NCBI GenBank assembly: GCA_965221075.1 | Contig: OZ244865.1 | Location: 2,480,001 to 2,544,000 of the forward strand | From: UBA2970 sp965221075 | Lineage (GTDB): Bacteria > Verrucomicrobiota > Verrucomicrobiia > Limisphaerales > AAA164-E04 | Direction of reading: 5' to 3' | Length of the DNA: 64,000 bases | In this document: positions 63,253-64,000 of the stretch, piece after piece | How positions within the stretch are numbered: the stretch's first letter is position 1 | Layout of the letters: every line of letters begins with the position of its first letter | Made by a program: the position numbers and the translations under genes | Notes under the pieces: model-generated | Database searches by the model: none | What the model was told of the DNA's origin: nothing | What the model saw: the letters and a program-made list of their open reading frames with translations, nothing else

Positions 63253-64000
63253 TTACTTCACTGTCACCACCAAGCCCGGCCCGCCGCAGAATCCCTTGCC
63301 ACCCGGCTGGTCGGGACCGCCCACATTGCCAACATTCCCTGCCATTCCTTGAAACGACACTTTTTGAGGTTCACCAGTGTAACACGGATGACTGAACATG
63401 ACACTTGTCACTGATTCCTGCGATGTAATTTTTTTCAATTCAGAATCTTCATAACCAGCAAGAATTGTCCGCAACTTGCGAAAAGCCATAGCATTCTGCT
63501 CCTGATCCTGAGGCATTTGCATCTTCATATAGCAGTCTTCGGCAGATTTAAAGTTCCCCAATTGAATATAAGCGAGTGCCATATTATGTAATACACCAGC
63601 ACACTTAGATGACACTTTTTTATAGCAAGAAATCGCCATTTCAAAATTCATTTGGCAGTAGTACGAGTTTCCACAATTAAACATACATGTGGAAAAACTC
63701 GAATCTAACTCCCACGCCTTTTCGTAATCCCTAATTGCCTTTTCATGTTCATTCAAAAGTGCGTAAATATTGCCACGATTATAAAGGACCGCATAATAGT
63801 ACCATGGATGTTTCTTACGAGGGCTGTTTTCGTTAATATAATTCAAATCATTTAACGCATTATCGTAGTCCGATAGCGCTTTAGGATAGAGCTTCGCTGC
63901 TGCGTAGGCATTACCACGATAAAAGTGAATTATTAATTGTTTGCCATCCAAATCCAAACACTTCCCATAAGCAACAATCGCTTTGCATAGATGTCCGTCG
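63253..64000 (-). CDS. Tetratricopeptide repeat protein, partial at window edge
   Basis: The frame stays open to the right edge of the window, so the N terminus is missing; about 248 residues are visible. At least four TPR units occur, such as 'FYRGNAYAAAKLYPKALSDYDNAL', 'YNRGNIYALLNEHEKAIRDYEKAWELD', 'FNCGNSYYCQMNFEMAISCYKKV' and 'HNMALAYIQLGNFKSAEDCYMKM'. The last 30 residues switch to a Gly/Pro-rich tail (GNVGNVGGPDQPGGKGFCGGPG, then LVVTVK) encoded by GC-richer DNA than the rest of this AT-rich gene. TPR proteins bind partners; no specific role can be named. Confidence 0.82.
   Translation of the reverse strand, partial: DGHLCKAIVAYGKCLDLDGKQLIIHFYRGNAYAAAKLYPKALSDYDNALNDLNYINENSPRKKHPWYYYAVLYNRGNIYALLNEHEKAIRDYEKAWELDSSFSTCMFNCGNSYYCQMNFEMAISCYKKVSSKCAGVLHNMALAYIQLGNFKSAEDCYMKMQMPQDQEQNAMAFRKLRTILAGYEDSELKKITSQESVTSVMFSHPCYTGEPQKVSFQGMAGNVGNVGGPDQPGGKGFCGGPGLVVTVK

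Overview
The window is a GC-rich bacterial chromosome segment with two visibly AT-richer islands. The gene content fits the Planctomycetota-Verrucomicrobiota-Chlamydiota group, most likely a verrucomicrobial (Opitutae-like) heterotroph. The evidence is a long-form IspG behind a two-PDZ RseP, Tat-exported Gfo/Idh oxidoreductases, a NupG-type symporter overlapping a sugar-phosphate-isomerase-like gene, an ISAzo13 transposase, several ORFan families with PVC-style N-terminal anchors, and almost no Shine-Dalgarno sequences. The taxonomic call is inference; there is no rRNA or tRNA in the window.

Layout. 1-970 is gene-poor and holds what look like decayed antitoxin remnants. 977-9588 (+ strand) carries a conserved gene of unknown function, rseP-ispG, and two paralogous Tat-type Gfo/Idh oxidoreductases flanking a membrane-anchored lineage-specific protein. 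asd (minus) converges on them. 10.6-12.5 kb is another gene-poor stretch with a truncated transposase. 12.5-16.7 kb (minus) is a TAXI/TRAP transporter followed by an EndoQ-like PHP nuclease. A glycosyltransferase follows, then proA with a possible ATP-grasp-like partner (minus), diverging from a UDP-sugar pyrophosphorylase. 22.0-28.3 kb (+) holds an HTH-metallo-beta-lactamase protein, a small membrane protein, YqgE, a DegP-type protease, ilvN-ilvC and a secreted Pro-Glu-rod protein. 28.4-39.9 kb is a tight + strand run: fused 5-oxoprolinase, ABC ATPase, ABC permease, GldG-like, DUF4340 and an AsmA-like giant. 39.9-44.5 kb is an AT-rich island with ORFans and an ISAzo13 element. 44.5-47.2 kb is the isomerase/symporter pair. 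After a small lipoprotein, 47.9-55.6 kb is an efflux operon with one adaptor and two RND pumps. 55.6-62.4 kb is a glycogen module in which a bifunctional debranching enzyme and glgB are transcribed divergently. The last 1.6 kb is AT-rich again, with a probably frameshifted ORFan and a TPR gene cut by the window edge.

How it works together. The themes are envelope maintenance (RseP, DegP, AsmA-like, Gld-type ABC, RND efflux), carbohydrate storage and uptake (glgB, debranching enzyme, UGPase-like, symporter/isomerase, Gfo/Idh) and amino-acid or isoprenoid biosynthesis (asd, proA, ilvNC, ispG). Recognisable promoters follow a TTGACA-like, 16-18 nt, TAGnCT-like pattern, and at least proA appears to be read from a leaderless mRNA. 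I did not find a clear-cut new defence or mobile system. The best leads are the Asp-to-Glu change in the DegP triad, the dyad upstream of it, the EndoQ-TRAP linkage, the possible ATP-grasp partner of proA, and the AT-rich ORFan islands.
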